Shown here: positions 8,363-17,732 of the stretch, one piece after another
How the letters are laid out: the number at the start of each line of letters is the position of its first letter
Position numbering within the stretch: the stretch's first letter is position 1
From: Deltaproteobacteria bacterium
GTDB lineage: Bacteria; Desulfobacterota; Syntrophobacteria; BM002
Direction: 5' to 3'
Assembly (NCBI GenBank): GCA_022340515.1
Contig: JAJDNT010000304.1
Location: 1 to 39,711 of the forward strand
Length of the DNA stretch: 39,711 nucleotides
Translations under genes and position numbers: made by a program
The notes under the pieces: model-generated
What the model was told of the DNA's origin: nothing
Database searches by the model: none
The model's input: the letters and a program-made list of their open reading frames with translations, nothing else

Positions 8363-9763
8363 TTACTTAGGGGGAGCAGGTCTTGGTAGTCGCAGCCCGT
8401 AAGCATAACTGCGCATGCGGAAGAAATTATCAAGGATGCTTATCTTGCTATCTACATAATCGTACACCTTTATTAAAGGCTGGCCATCATCGCGTCTTAA
8501 CATCCCCTGGAACCAACCTATGGTCCGGCCTCTGAAATTGAGAGGAGTAGTGAGAAACAGAGCTTCGAACTTTGTCTCGGGAATCATTTTCTGAAAAAAT
8601 TGACGGTTGGCCAGTACCACCTGGATTTTCTTGCTCTTTAATTGTTTCTCTAAGCCTTTTTCTCCTTTGGCAACAAGCTCAGGGTCCAGTGATAGGCTCG
8701 ACAATCCCTCCTTGTCCAGCATATCCTTCAGGGTGTTGTCCTGAACTTCGTCTTGGGTCAACACCAACAGTGGAGGACCAGCGCCCTCGCTCATTTCACG
8801 GGAGACATCATGGGCAATCAACTGGTTACGCTCCGGGTCTCTGGCCAGGGCCTCGAGCATGGCGGGATAGTCATCACTATTTTCATAGGGATACTCGAAG
8901 TCAGTTTCGCGAACTACCACATCGGCCTGGAATATTGCTCTTATTTCTGTTGCCTTGCGGGCGTCAATTTGATGAAGAATATCACCCACGTAATAGTAGA
9001 TGAGACGAGAGAGTCGGTCTCGCCTTTGATTGGTGGAAGATAAACCCAACAAAAAGCGGCAGTCAAAATTACTAACCACCTGGTTGAAAGTGCGCGAAGG
9101 CGTCCGGTGGCACTCATCTACCACCAGAAACCCCACTTTGTCGCGCACCTCGCGGGCGCGGCGATAGAGAGCACTTACGTGCGCCACCGACACCCGGGGG
9201 CCCACCTCAAACTTGCCTTCCCCTATAATACCCACTTCCTTCGGCGACACCTTGAGAAAACGAACGAGTTTTTCCTTCCAGTGTCCCAGCAGGGCAACAT
9301 TGGGTACAATTATCATCGTCGGCTGTTGCCGCTGGGCTATTAGATAGAGGGCAATGACTGTTTTCCCGCTCTTAGCGCCACCAACCAAGGTGCCGAGATC
9401 TCTAGTTGTCATCTCCTCATAGGCCAGTTCCTGATAATCTTTCAGCACTCCATGGAACTGAAATTCAACTGGTTCGAGCTCACGCTGTCGGTCAATCAGG
9501 CGATATTTGAGATTAAAACTCTCACAAAGATCCAACAACTGATAGAGAAACCCTCTTGGTATAAAGTAATGACGCCTTTGTTCATACAAACAGTGAATTT
9601 GGGCTGGGATGCTACCCAGCCACTCGCCGCGGCTCTGGCGAAATTCATATTCGGGATTTATAAAAACAAGCCTCTCGGTAAGCTTCTTTTTTAGCATTGG
9701 CGGCAAAGGGGCAGAGGGTATTTTAATCCGCTCTGAAACAACTATGTTCAACGTTTTCTGCAT
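8363..9763 (-). CDS. Superfamily 2 helicase-like ATPase with degenerate second half
   Basis: 466 residues from the chosen start. The first RecA-like domain has Walker A VGGAKSGKT (about 127-135), motif II DECH (about 216-219) and motif III GLSST (about 240-244). A basic N-terminal region of about 110 residues precedes it. In the second domain the usual QxxGRxxR motif VI reads WFQGMLRR, so the Gln and the first Arg are lost. Motif V is unrecognisable around 384-395. The C-terminal stretch KVYDYVDSKISILDNFF is like that of compact XPB/UvsW-type and TOTE-system helicases. ATP binding seems likely; translocation is doubtful. An upstream in-frame ATG at 9949 gives an implausible N-terminus, so I chose ATG 9763. 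It sits between inverted repeats. Confidence 0.8.
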   Translation of the reverse strand: MQKTLNIVVSERIKIPSAPLPPMLKKKLTERLVFINPEYEFRQSRGEWLGSIPAQIHCLYEQRRHYFIPRGFLYQLLDLCESFNLKYRLIDRQRELEPVEFQFHGVLKDYQELAYEEMTTRDLGTLVGGAKSGKTVIALYLIAQRQQPTMIIVPNVALLGHWKEKLVRFLKVSPKEVGIIGEGKFEVGPRVSVAHVSALYRRAREVRDKVGFLVVDECHRTPSRTFNQVVSNFDCRFLLGLSSTNQRRDRLSRLIYYYVGDILHQIDARKATEIRAIFQADVVVRETDFEYPYENSDDYPAMLEALARDPERNQLIAHDVSREMSEGAGPPLLVLTQDEVQDNTLKDMLDKEGLSSLSLDPELVAKGEKGLEKQLKSKKIQVVLANRQFFQKMIPETKFEALFLTTPLNFRGRTIGWFQGMLRRDDGQPLIKVYDYVDSKISILDNFFRMRSYAYGLRLPRPAPPK

Positions 9764-9849
9764 TTCCGCTGTTGATCCCCAGGGGCTTAAACCCTTCATA
9801 GGCTTTATAGATTCACTCCAAGTTTGGCGAGTGGTAATATGTGCCACAT

Positions 9850-9912
9850 TGTGTTCCTCGCCGGATCGCAGTCGGAGGTTACTCCGACCATTGTCCTCTT
9901 TTGAGGAACACA
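9850..9912. promoter_or_regulatory. Nested perfect hairpins in the leader of the helicase-like gene
   Basis: An outer 10-bp pair TGTGTTCCTC / GAGGAACACA (9850-9859, 9903-9912) encloses an inner 7-bp stem GTCGGAG / CTCCGAC (9871-9877, 9882-9888) with a 4-nt loop. It lies about 90-150 nt before the chosen start of the helicase-like gene. Its role is unknown. It could be a structured 5' leader or a DNA-binding site. Confidence 0.55.
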
Positions 9913-10110
9913 GATCACAGGGAGCCGTCCACCTTACAGATACCGGCAATGTCCAAACGAGCCACGGGTAAAAGGATAGAAGAAAGCTGAAATCTCGTCT
10001 GACAACTACGGTTTATGGCAAAAAAACCCGGAAAGAAAAAGATGATATCATATGCACAGCTTTGTTCATTATTGCATTGCAAAAAAAGAAATTCAAGGGC
10101 AAAAAACTAC

Positions 10111-10138
10111 TTGGCCACTGACCATAGACCATTTACAA
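10111..10138. repeat. Short heptad array, TGACCA family
   Basis: Four 7-nt units including CTGACCA and TAGACCA, 52 nt upstream of the small plus-strand gene. Confidence 0.65.
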
Positions 10139-10189
10139 TCGAGCCATCTGTTCCATCCTGCCCAAGACAATCAGACAGGAGTGCTTTTT

Positions 10190-10513
10190 ATGAATGATCT
10201 TCCTCCATTTGCTGAGCACCTCAAAGCACTTGCCCAAGATTACCGAGAAATTTACCTGGCCCTGGAAGCAAGATATCGAGAAATGGTATCTCCAGAGGAG
10301 TTTTTGCTTGAGCTCAAGCAGCGAGAGGCATCTCTCATAGACCGTTTCCGTTTGGTGCAGAGGGAATTGTTTTCGGTGATGAAAGCGGGAGAAGTAGACA
10401 AGCTCCTAGAACTTTCTAGAATATTCGACCAGATCAGAGTAATAAACCAGTTTATAATCCAGACTGTTGTCGAAGCAGACAAAGTTGATCCTGATCGCGA
10501 GGAAGAAGAGTAG
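10190..10513 (+). CDS. Small helical protein of unknown function
   Basis: The product is 107 residues, mostly charged and predicted helical. A central stretch (about 15-95, e.g. LELKQREASLIDRFRLVQRE) could form a coiled coil, and the tail is acidic (DPDREEEE). I do not recognise the family. The size and all-helical make-up resemble flagellar export chaperones such as FlgN/FliT, but no motif supports that. The start ATG 10190 has AGGAG 8 nt upstream, which makes it preferable to the longer frame opening at 10052. It is the only plus-strand gene between the 64-bp inverted repeats and is divergent from the helicase-like gene. The right repeat begins 33 nt after its stop. Confidence 0.65.
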   Translation: MNDLPPFAEHLKALAQDYREIYLALEARYREMVSPEEFLLELKQREASLIDRFRLVQRELFSVMKAGEVDKLLELSRIFDQIRVINQFIIQTVVEADKVDPDREEEE

Positions 10514-10545
10514 AAATTACCCCAGGGAGCTTGCAGTAGAAGGAA

Positions 10546-10609
10546 ATCAGAAGTCTGAGGTCGGGGGTAGAGCTGATCTCTGATCTCCGACTTCTGACCT
10601 CTGTGGTGG
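10546..10609. repeat. Right copy of a perfect 64-bp inverted repeat
   Basis: Exact reverse complement of 8211-8274. The match stops sharply at both ends. The sequence just beyond 10609 is still loosely similar to that before 8211 (both contain TGAAGTC). Confidence 0.9.
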
Positions 10610-10667
10610 TGGACTTCAGCGAATCGAACGATTTCTGCGGTTGTAACGACTTCACTAACTAAGCATT

Positions 10668-10702
10668 TGCTCTATGCTCTATGCTCTATGCTCTATGCTC
10701 TA
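10668..10702. repeat. Perfect heptad array, five copies of TGCTCTA
   Basis: Five identical consecutive copies of TGCTCTA, the cleanest heptad array in the window. It ends 7 nt before the mltA stop codon. Confidence 0.95.
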
Positions 10703-10709
10703 TCCTGTT

Positions 10710-11921
10710 TTACTCTTTGAGGAGTAAGAAATAGAGGGCACCGGGATGTTTCAGATGTCCGGCAGCAATGCGGCTGAAAGGGCCGTTACCCCAGAAAAGA
10801 TCCACCCGTCCTGGACCACGTATGGCTCCCCCGGTATCCTGATTAAGCACATACCGGCCGAAAGGAGCCCATCCCAGAATAACGCCATCCTTGGCAAAAA
10901 CCGGCTTCTGACATTCAATAAAAGCTAGCGCTCCTTTGGGGAAAATAGAAGAATCGGTTGCGATTGATCGTCCGGGCGTTAGTGGCACAGCTATGTTGCC
11001 GAAGGGACCTCCCTGTTCGGTTTGAAAAAATACATAGCTCGGATCGTAAGAGAAAATATCAGACATTTTCTCAGGATTTTGCTTTAGATAGCGGCGAATG
11101 GCCTGCAGGGACATAGCATCTTTTGGTATTAGCCCTTCTTCAATCATCAATCTTCCTATGGGCCGCCATGGCCATCCATTCTTGGCAGCATATCCCAGCC
11201 GAATGAAGTCACCATTCAGTAATCGTATGCGCCCGGATCCTTGAATCCGGAGAAAAAAACGTTCCACTGGGTCAGCCACCCAAACTAACTCATAGCCCTT
11301 ACCAGCCAACTTGCCGGAGGAATCGATTTCATCCCTATTATAGTAAGGAACCACCCGATTTCCCTCTGAGCGAGCAACCAGCTTCACCCCCCGATACTCT
11401 TCCCTGAAGAGCCCCAAATCTATATTGAGAAGATCATCGGGAACACCATAAATGGGATATTGGAAGTGCTCGTCAGGAGTAAGGCTGCCCTGGATGGTAG
11501 GCTCGAAATATCCAGTAAATAGAACTTCCTGTTCCGCATTGCGGCCCACGGACCGATAAATAACAAAGTTCTCTCTAACCCTGTCTGCTAGTTCCGTCCA
11601 GGAAGCAGTTTCTCTTAATAAAAAAAGAAAAGTTTGCAAAGATCGCTTGATACGCCCCACTTGAACTTCCTGGGGACCGAATTTAAAGGTTGTCTCCTCG
11701 GAAAGCCGCTCGTAGTAACTCAAGCTATTATTAATCGCTTGTTCGAGAAGATTTCGGGCCAGGTCATCTCTTTCCAGCGGCACCGATAACGGATCAACTA
11801 TCCTAAGAACATCTCTTTCTCCAGTAACCGGTGGGGCCATCCGCGACGGTGCGCATGCTGCAGCAACCACCAAGACTGAAAACAAAATAAACACCAATAG
11901 CTTGTCAACATTGATATTCAT
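10710..11921 (-). CDS. mltA: Membrane-bound lytic murein transglycosylase A (MltA), lipoprotein
   Basis: MltA cleaves the MurNAc-GlcNAc bond of peptidoglycan to give 1,6-anhydro ends. The 403-residue product starts with a lipoprotein signal (hydrophobic 8-22, lipobox ending at Cys23 in VAAAC), so it should be anchored in the outer membrane. The MltA domain covers roughly 130-290 (LFTGYFEPTIQGS, IRIQGSG-like VERFFLRIQGSGRIRL). The C-terminal 3D domain shows the aspartates in NQDTGGAIRGPGRVDLFWG. The length fits the family. The Shine-Dalgarno before ATG 11921 is weak. It lies 150 nt downstream of ahcY and is probably transcribed separately or at the end of the metK-ahcY unit. Confidence 0.92.
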   Translation of the reverse strand: MNINVDKLLVFILFSVLVVAAACAPSRMAPPVTGERDVLRIVDPLSVPLERDDLARNLLEQAINNSLSYYERLSEETTFKFGPQEVQVGRIKRSLQTFLFLLRETASWTELADRVRENFVIYRSVGRNAEQEVLFTGYFEPTIQGSLTPDEHFQYPIYGVPDDLLNIDLGLFREEYRGVKLVARSEGNRVVPYYNRDEIDSSGKLAGKGYELVWVADPVERFFLRIQGSGRIRLLNGDFIRLGYAAKNGWPWRPIGRLMIEEGLIPKDAMSLQAIRRYLKQNPEKMSDIFSYDPSYVFFQTEQGGPFGNIAVPLTPGRSIATDSSIFPKGALAFIECQKPVFAKDGVILGWAPFGRYVLNQDTGGAIRGPGRVDLFWGNGPFSRIAAGHLKHPGALYFLLLKE

Positions 11922-11971
11922 CGCTATCTTTCGGCAGTGTTTTTATTAAATTTGGGGTGGGTTTCTGTAGA

Positions 11972-12039
11972 AAGGAGTCAGTGGCCATAAATTGAACGGG
12001 AATTTATCTTTATCGTGCAAATTATATCTTCTGACTCCT

Positions 12040-12040
<1 letters not shown>
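11972..12040. other. Widely spaced 10-bp inverted repeat between ahcY and mltA
   Basis: AAGGAGTCAG (starting near 11973) is repeated as its complement CTGACTCCTT at 12031-12040, with an AT-rich loop of about 49 nt. The right arm touches the heptad array. It could be a weak terminator or simply part of a larger repeat. Confidence 0.35.
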
Positions 12041-13400
<1,360 letters not shown>

Positions 13401-14570
13401 TCAAATCCCAGCCTTCTCCCTGAGATCGTCCACCTTGTCCGTGTACTCCCAGGTAAAATCAGGATCATTGCGACCAAAGTGCCCGTAGCAGGCGGTTTTC
13501 TTGTAGATGGGTCGGAGCAACCTGAGGTGTTTGATCATATCAGCTGGCTTGAAGCTGAAGGTTTCCCGCACTATTTCAGCAATTCGATCCGATGGAATCT
13601 TTCCGGTACCGAAGGTGTCAATCATCAAACTCACGGGCTCAGCAACGCCAATGCAGTAAGCAACCTGGACCTCGCACTTTTCTGCCAGTCCGGCAGCAAC
13701 AATATTCTTGGCTACGTATCGAGCCATGTATGAACCGCTTCGGTCCACCTTGGAGGGATCTTTACCTGAAAAACAACCACCCCCGTGGCTCCCCTGTCCG
13801 CCGTAGGTATCCACGATTATCTTACGGCCAGTGAGACCACAATCTCCCATGGGGCCACCTATGACAAATCGACCTGTGGCATTGATAAAGTACATGGTCT
13901 GATCATCAAGCATATTCTCTGGTATAGCCTTGCGGATCACCTCCTCAAGGATCCCCTCTCGGATGGTGTCGTACTTCACTTGAGGAACATGTTGAGCCGC
14001 CACAACTACGGTGTGAACTCTCTTGGGCATGCCGTTTTCGTACTCCACTGTCACCTGTGACTTACCGTCCGGACGCAGGAAGTCCAAGACACCGCTTTTA
14101 CGGGTCTCTGCCAGCCGTCTCGTTACCCGATGGGCATAGTAGATTGGCATGGGCATAAGAACCGGAGTCTCGCTGCAGGCGTAGCCGAACATCAGGCCCT
14201 GGTCTCCAGCGCCCTGTTCTTCGAAAAGACCCTCACCCGCCGTTACTCCCTGGGAGATATCCGGCGATTGTTTGTCAATGGATGTGATTACCGCGCAGGT
14301 TTCCCAATCAAACCCCATGCCGGAATTGTTGTAACCGATCTCCTTGATTGTGTCTCTGACGATCTGCGGCATGTCCACCCAACAGGTTGTGGTAATTTCG
14401 CCAGCAATTATGGCCACCCCTGTGGTCACCATGGTTTCGCAAGCCACCCGGCACTGCTTGTCCTCGGCCATGATGGCGTCAAGAATTCCATCAGAAATTT
14501 TGTCGGCTACTTTGTCCGGGTGTCCTTCCGCAACCGACTCAGAAGTAAAAAGGTAGTTGGTTGTAGACAT
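13401..14570 (-). CDS. metK: S-adenosylmethionine synthetase
   Basis: MetK makes SAM from methionine and ATP. The 389-residue length is standard. Signatures are [18 protein letters not shown] at the N-terminus (ATP/metal site), [12 protein letters not shown] in the first third, and the P-loop-like [19 protein letters not shown] near residue 265. A strong Shine-Dalgarno AAGGAGG lies 8 nt before ATG 14570. Downstream is ahcY. The 96-nt leader toward the DUF502 gene contains a 7-bp hairpin (TTCAGCC 14595-14601 with GGCTGAA 14619-14625), but I could not match it to a known SAM riboswitch. Confidence 0.97.
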   Translation of the reverse strand: MSTTNYLFTSESVAEGHPDKVADKISDGILDAIMAEDKQCRVACETMVTTGVAIIAGEITTTCWVDMPQIVRDTIKEIGYNNSGMGFDWETCAVITSIDKQSPDISQGVTAGEGLFEEQGAGDQGLMFGYACSETPVLMPMPIYYAHRVTRRLAETRKSGVLDFLRPDGKSQVTVEYENGMPKRVHTVVVAAQHVPQVKYDTIREGILEEVIRKAIPENMLDDQTMYFINATGRFVIGGPMGDCGLTGRKIIVDTYGGQGSHGGGCFSGKDPSKVDRSGSYMARYVAKNIVAAGLAEKCEVQVAYCIGVAEPVSLMIDTFGTGKIPSDRIAEIVRETFSFKPADMIKHLRLLRPIYKKTACYGHFGRNDPDFTWEYTDKVDDLREKAGI

Positions 14571-14594
14571 TTAATTCGCCTCCTTATTTTAACT

Positions 14595-14625
14595 TTCAGC
14601 CCTGAACTCGTCGCCTTAGGCTGAA
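14595..14625 (-). promoter_or_regulatory. Small hairpin in the metK leader
   Basis: A 7-bp perfect stem with a 17-nt loop, 25 nt before the metK start and upstream of its Shine-Dalgarno. It could affect translation or end the upstream transcript. It does not match SAM-I, SAM-II or SAH riboswitch cores as far as I can judge by eye. Confidence 0.3.
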
Positions 14626-14666
14626 CCTTTGCTTTACAGCCTGCTTGTTTGGCTTTCCAGTGGAGC

Positions 14667-15509
14667 TTATCTTTCAGGTAAATCTGTCTCCCCTGTGCTG
14701 CTGGCTTCTGGCCTACTGTTGCCAGCGGGTTCCATGGACTTATCCTCAGATTCTCGCCTCATTTTCTCAGCGTCTTCAGACTGGGCCGAGGATTGTTCTG
14801 AACCAGCGGCAGAGGTTTCAAGCTGTTCGCTTTGCGCCAGCACTTGCTCCACTCTTGCATTGCGTTGCTTCCTGCCGAATAGAAATTGGGGGACCTTTCC
14901 TCCAGGCTCGACAACGCCACCGGAGATTAGTAACTTAAAGGCATCTTCAACACTAATATCTAGAGAGATTGTGTCTTCTTCAGGAATCACCAAATAGAAC
15001 CCTGAAGTAGGATTAGGGGTGGTGGGCAGGAAAACGTTTATCGTTTTCTTCTGGGTCTTCTCTTCTATTTCCCCATAAGTTTTTCCAGTTACAAAGGCTA
15101 AAGCCCATACGCCCTTGCGGGGATATTCGACCAGGATAGCACGCTTGAAAGCATAAGGGGTGTCACCAAACATTGCCTGAATGACCTGTTTCACCGCTGC
15201 GTAAACAGGTCGCACCAAGGGGATACCGGAGAGGATGTATTCTCCGAAATCCACCACCCGCCGCCCAATATAGTTCTTCACTAAAATCCCGGTGATCATA
15301 ATAAGAACGATGGCAAGGACAAGCCCGAGACCGGGAATGTTGAAGGGCAAATAGGTATGGGGTTGAAACTTCGGGGGGATTATAATGAGCAGACGATCGA
15401 TAAGCCGTAGAATGGCTGTGATCACAAAGACGGTCACGCCCAGCGGGACGATGACGAGGAGACCGGCCAAAAAATAGCCACGAATCTGGGCTTTAAACCA
15501 CTTGAACAT
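14667..15509 (-). CDS. DUF502 family inner-membrane protein
   Basis: 280 residues. Two strongly hydrophobic segments (about 12-35 and 58-80) are followed by the conserved DUF502 core with SGIPLVRPVYAAVKQV, FVTGKTYGEIEEK and LPTTPNPTSGFYLVIP, then an S/E/Q-rich tail from about 220. The family is widespread in bacteria and of unknown function. The tail (about 225-280) is low complexity. Part of it, encoded at about 14684-14725, shows the same 7-nt periodicity as the intergenic arrays, so the C-terminus may have been extended by a repeat. It starts 9 nt after panD ends, which suggests co-transcription with panD. Confidence 0.85.
   Translation of the reverse strand: MFKWFKAQIRGYFLAGLLVIVPLGVTVFVITAILRLIDRLLIIIPPKFQPHTYLPFNIPGLGLVLAIVLIMITGILVKNYIGRRVVDFGEYILSGIPLVRPVYAAVKQVIQAMFGDTPYAFKRAILVEYPRKGVWALAFVTGKTYGEIEEKTQKKTINVFLPTTPNPTSGFYLVIPEEDTISLDISVEDAFKLLISGGVVEPGGKVPQFLFGRKQRNARVEQVLAQSEQLETSAAGSEQSSAQSEDAEKMRRESEDKSMEPAGNSRPEASSTGETDLPER
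14684..14725. repeat. Heptad-periodic segment within the DUF502 C-terminal tail
   Basis: Six consecutive 7-nt units, most containing CTG (for example CTGCTGG, CTTCTGG), lie inside the coding region just before the stop. Confidence 0.55.
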
Positions 15510-15518
15510 ACTCTTGTA

Positions 15519-15884
15519 TTATTCAGCTCCACCACCTGCCCGAGGTCGATTTTTTTCATCCACCGAAATGACCTTGGGCTGGTGGGTTGCTAATTCCTCT
15601 TCATTCAGCAAAGCATAGGTAGCGATAATAATCAGATCACCCGGTTGACCCTTGCGGGCAGCCGCACCGTTGAGGCTGACTTCGCCTGATCCCTCTGGAG
15701 AGGCAATGGCATAAGTATCAAATCTTTCCCCATTTGCAAGGTTGTAGACTCCCACCTGTTCGTGCGGCGCAATATCTACCTCCTTCATTAGACTGCGATC
15801 GATACTCAAGCTGCCTTCGTAGTCCAATTGGGTGGCCGTAACCCGTGCCCGATGAATCTTGGCTTTCAGCAAAATCCGTTGCAT
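15519..15884 (-). CDS. panD: Aspartate 1-decarboxylase proenzyme
   Basis: PanD converts aspartate to beta-alanine for pantothenate and CoA. It is made as a proenzyme that cleaves itself before a serine to form a pyruvoyl group. The cleavage site is visible as YEGSLSID (Gly-Ser) with the catalytic lysine region KAKIHRARVT before it and NGAAARKGQPGDLIIIATYA after it. From ATG 15884 the product has 121 residues, the normal size. This ATG has GGAGG about 11 nt upstream, so the longer frame to 15941 is not used. The C-terminal 15 residues are polar and not conserved. It is followed by the DUF502 gene after 9 nt. Confidence 0.94.
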   Translation of the reverse strand: MQRILLKAKIHRARVTATQLDYEGSLSIDRSLMKEVDIAPHEQVGVYNLANGERFDTYAIASPEGSGEVSLNGAAARKGQPGDLIIIATYALLNEEELATHQPKVISVDEKNRPRAGGGAE

Positions 15885-16126
15885 GACCTCGTGACCTCCG
15901 TGTTCTTGAGAATTCAATCTCCATCCACTGAACTTTGACACGGTAGGCAGCTATGCAAAAAGCCTCCAAGACGACTGTCCAGAAGGCTTCAACACTCTCC
16001 GGATTGGGCTGCGCCATTTAACCGCGCGCTTACGTCGGCCTGATCAACTGGCTCACTGCCGTCTCAGTCCAGGAAACGGATCCAAGCGGATTATTCTCTA
16101 ACTCCAACTTTTTATTGTTATCATTT

Positions 16127-17023
16127 CTATTTTTCTTCGTCAACCAATTTTGTCCTCCCTATCTCCTCTAAACCCTTTGCCAGCCTCAAAAATTCCTCAA
16201 GAGTTAGACTCTCTGGCCTCCTATTCGCTTCTATGGAGGCCTCTTGCAAGACACCATTGACCAAATCTGGGGTCAGATTGCCAAGCTTGCTCGCCAGCAA
16301 ACTATTCCTCAGGGTCTTTCGCCTGTGAGAAAAAGCTGCCTTCACCGTTTGTAGCAGCCAGGATGCTTCCACCTGGGGTGTTAGGGGGCGGTCCCGAAAT
16401 AACAGACCTATGACCTGGGAATCCACTTTGGGAGGGGGATGGAACTGAGATGGTTTGAGCCGCATAACCCGCCTGCACTCACTGTGGTAGGCAACCATGA
16501 CCGAAAGAATTCCATAGTCCTTATTACCTGGACCGGCAAGAACTCTCTCTGCTACCTCATCTTGCAACATGAGAACCGCCTCTTTGAGGTAATCTGCCCC
16601 TTCCATCAGTTTGAACATAACAGGGCTACTTATATTGTAAGGCAGGTTGCCAATGATTTTCATTTTCTTCTGAAACTGCCCATGTAGTTCCATGAGATCC
16701 AGCTCCAGTATATCCATACATTCTATTTTCACCTCCTTGCCATTCTCCTTCTCAAACTGTTTGCGTAAAAATTTTACCAGCTCAGCATCGACCTCCACCG
16801 CTATAACCAGCGCACCGCTCCTGCTCAACGGCAAAGTCAGAGCCCCCAGTCCCGCCCCAATTTCCACCACCACGTCACCTGGCCCTGGATGAATTGCGGC
16901 GGCTATCTTTTCCGCAGTTGCCTGATGAATGAGAAAGTGCTGTCCCAAGCCTTTGGTCGGCCTTCTGCCGAGAATCTTCAGTGCTTGTTTAGGGGACATC
17001 ATTGCATGACTACTCAGATTCAC
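16127..17023 (-). CDS. rsmA: 16S rRNA (adenine1518/1519-N6)-dimethyltransferase
   Basis: RsmA (KsgA) dimethylates two adjacent adenines in helix 45 of 16S rRNA late in small-subunit assembly. The SAM motif VEIGAGLGALTLPL (about 50-63), the acidic end of beta-2 (VEVDAEL) and the catalytic motif NLPYNISSPV (about 125) are present. The C-terminal helical domain is complete with AFSHRRKTLRNSL. Length 298 is usual. The frame begins with GTG 17023, but ATG codons at 17002 and 16999 (Met8, Met9) are equally possible and none has a good Shine-Dalgarno. It lies just downstream of the DUF2062 gene. Confidence 0.94.
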   Translation of the reverse strand: MNLSSHAMMSPKQALKILGRRPTKGLGQHFLIHQATAEKIAAAIHPGPGDVVVEIGAGLGALTLPLSRSGALVIAVEVDAELVKFLRKQFEKENGKEVKIECMDILELDLMELHGQFQKKMKIIGNLPYNISSPVMFKLMEGADYLKEAVLMLQDEVAERVLAGPGNKDYGILSVMVAYHSECRRVMRLKPSQFHPPPKVDSQVIGLLFRDRPLTPQVEASWLLQTVKAAFSHRRKTLRNSLLASKLGNLTPDLVNGVLQEASIEANRRPESLTLEEFLRLAKGLEEIGRTKLVDEEK

Positions 17024-17111
17024 TACCCAGATAAAAGTATTCGAGGGAAAAAATGTCTCTTGCTCAAAGGAACTCCATATATAGCGAAGAGCTCCAGCGG
17101 TGCTGAGCTGA

Positions 17112-17588
17112 TCACTGTGATTCCCCTTGAAAACGAGGGGAACTGGTAAATTTGTAGGTCAGAAAATAAGCCAACAGACCTGGCAAAATCCCCAAAAGCA
17201 CACCGCCATGCAACATGGCAACCGTCACATGCTTGCCCATTTTCACCAGGGAAATTATAGAATAGTCAGCGGGCAGGACCAGTTGCGGATACCCCAAAAC
17301 AAATCTTCCCAGGCGATAACTCCCATAATAGAAAAAAGGGATGGTCAGGGGATTGCTCACCCAGACTCCAAGAGCCGCAGCCAGTTTGCTACCTCGCAGG
17401 AGTGCTGCCAGGGCTACGGCCAGCACTGTATGAAAAGGAATGGTAGGGGTTATGCCAATAAAAACCCCGATGGCCATCCCCAAGGATATCTTATGGGGTT
17501 TACCGCGCAGCTCTCTGAGCTGTCGCCAAAACTCCTGTAACCAATAACGAGGACTCAAAAGTTCTTTTGCTCTTTTAGGCCTTGGCAT
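17112..17588 (-). CDS. DUF2062 small membrane protein
   Basis: 158 residues with the DUF2062 pattern: a basic N-terminus (PRPKRAKELL), then ISLGMAIGVFIGITPTIPFHT and a second segment GVWVSNPLTIPFFYYGSYRLG, with three to four hydrophobic helices up to about residue 140. The family is common in proteobacteria and lacks a known biochemical role. The 3' end of the gene contains a small CCCCT/AGGGG hairpin at about 17122-17139. It precedes rsmA on the same strand, and the heptad array at 17621-17732 lies upstream. Confidence 0.85.
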   Translation of the reverse strand: MPRPKRAKELLSPRYWLQEFWRQLRELRGKPHKISLGMAIGVFIGITPTIPFHTVLAVALAALLRGSKLAAALGVWVSNPLTIPFFYYGSYRLGRFVLGYPQLVLPADYSIISLVKMGKHVTVAMLHGGVLLGILPGLLAYFLTYKFTSSPRFQGESQ

Positions 17589-17620
17589 GACAAGATACCT
17601 GAAATCTTACGCCTAGCTTG

Positions 17621-17732
17621 CAACAGACAACTGACAATAATCTTCTGTCTTCTATCCTCTTTCTGCAGGCTGCCTGCTGCCCCCTGTCAGCTGCGAGCTG
17701 AAACTGCCCTATGCCCCATGCTCTATGCCTCT
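17621..17732. repeat. Mosaic heptad array of 16 units after the phosphoesterase gene
   Basis: Sixteen units keep one 7-nt register while the word changes: CAACAGA/CAACTGA, then CTTCTGT/CTTCTAT, then CTGCCTG/CTGTCAG/CTGCGAG, then TGCCCTA/TGCTCTA. The last units contain the phosphoesterase stop codon (complement of 17723-17725). Confidence 0.9.

Larger units (their letters stand above)
9764..10189. other. Divergent intergenic region between helicase-like gene and small plus-strand gene
   Basis: About 425 nt. It contains the nested hairpin element at 9850-9912, a short heptad run at 10111-10138 (CTGACCA, TAGACCA) and the Shine-Dalgarno of the following gene. The open frame of the helicase-like gene continues through part of it, but the translation looks non-coding. 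Confidence 0.55.

Noticed and set aside
9764-9949. N-terminal extension of the helicase-like ORF to 9949
   Set aside because: The extra 62 codons run through the nested hairpins and give a compositionally odd peptide. ATG 9763 fits the domain start better.
8211-10609. Insertion sequence
   Set aside because: Inverted repeats are present, but neither internal gene resembles a transposase and no target-site duplication was evident by eye.
10668-10702. CRISPR-like repeat
   Set aside because: Units are 7 nt, directly tandem and without spacers; no cas genes are in the window.
14571-14666. SAM or SAH riboswitch upstream of metK
   Set aside because: Only a simple 7-bp hairpin is visible; I could not find the conserved cores of SAM-I, SAM-II or SAH riboswitches, and 96 nt leaves little room for SAM-I.
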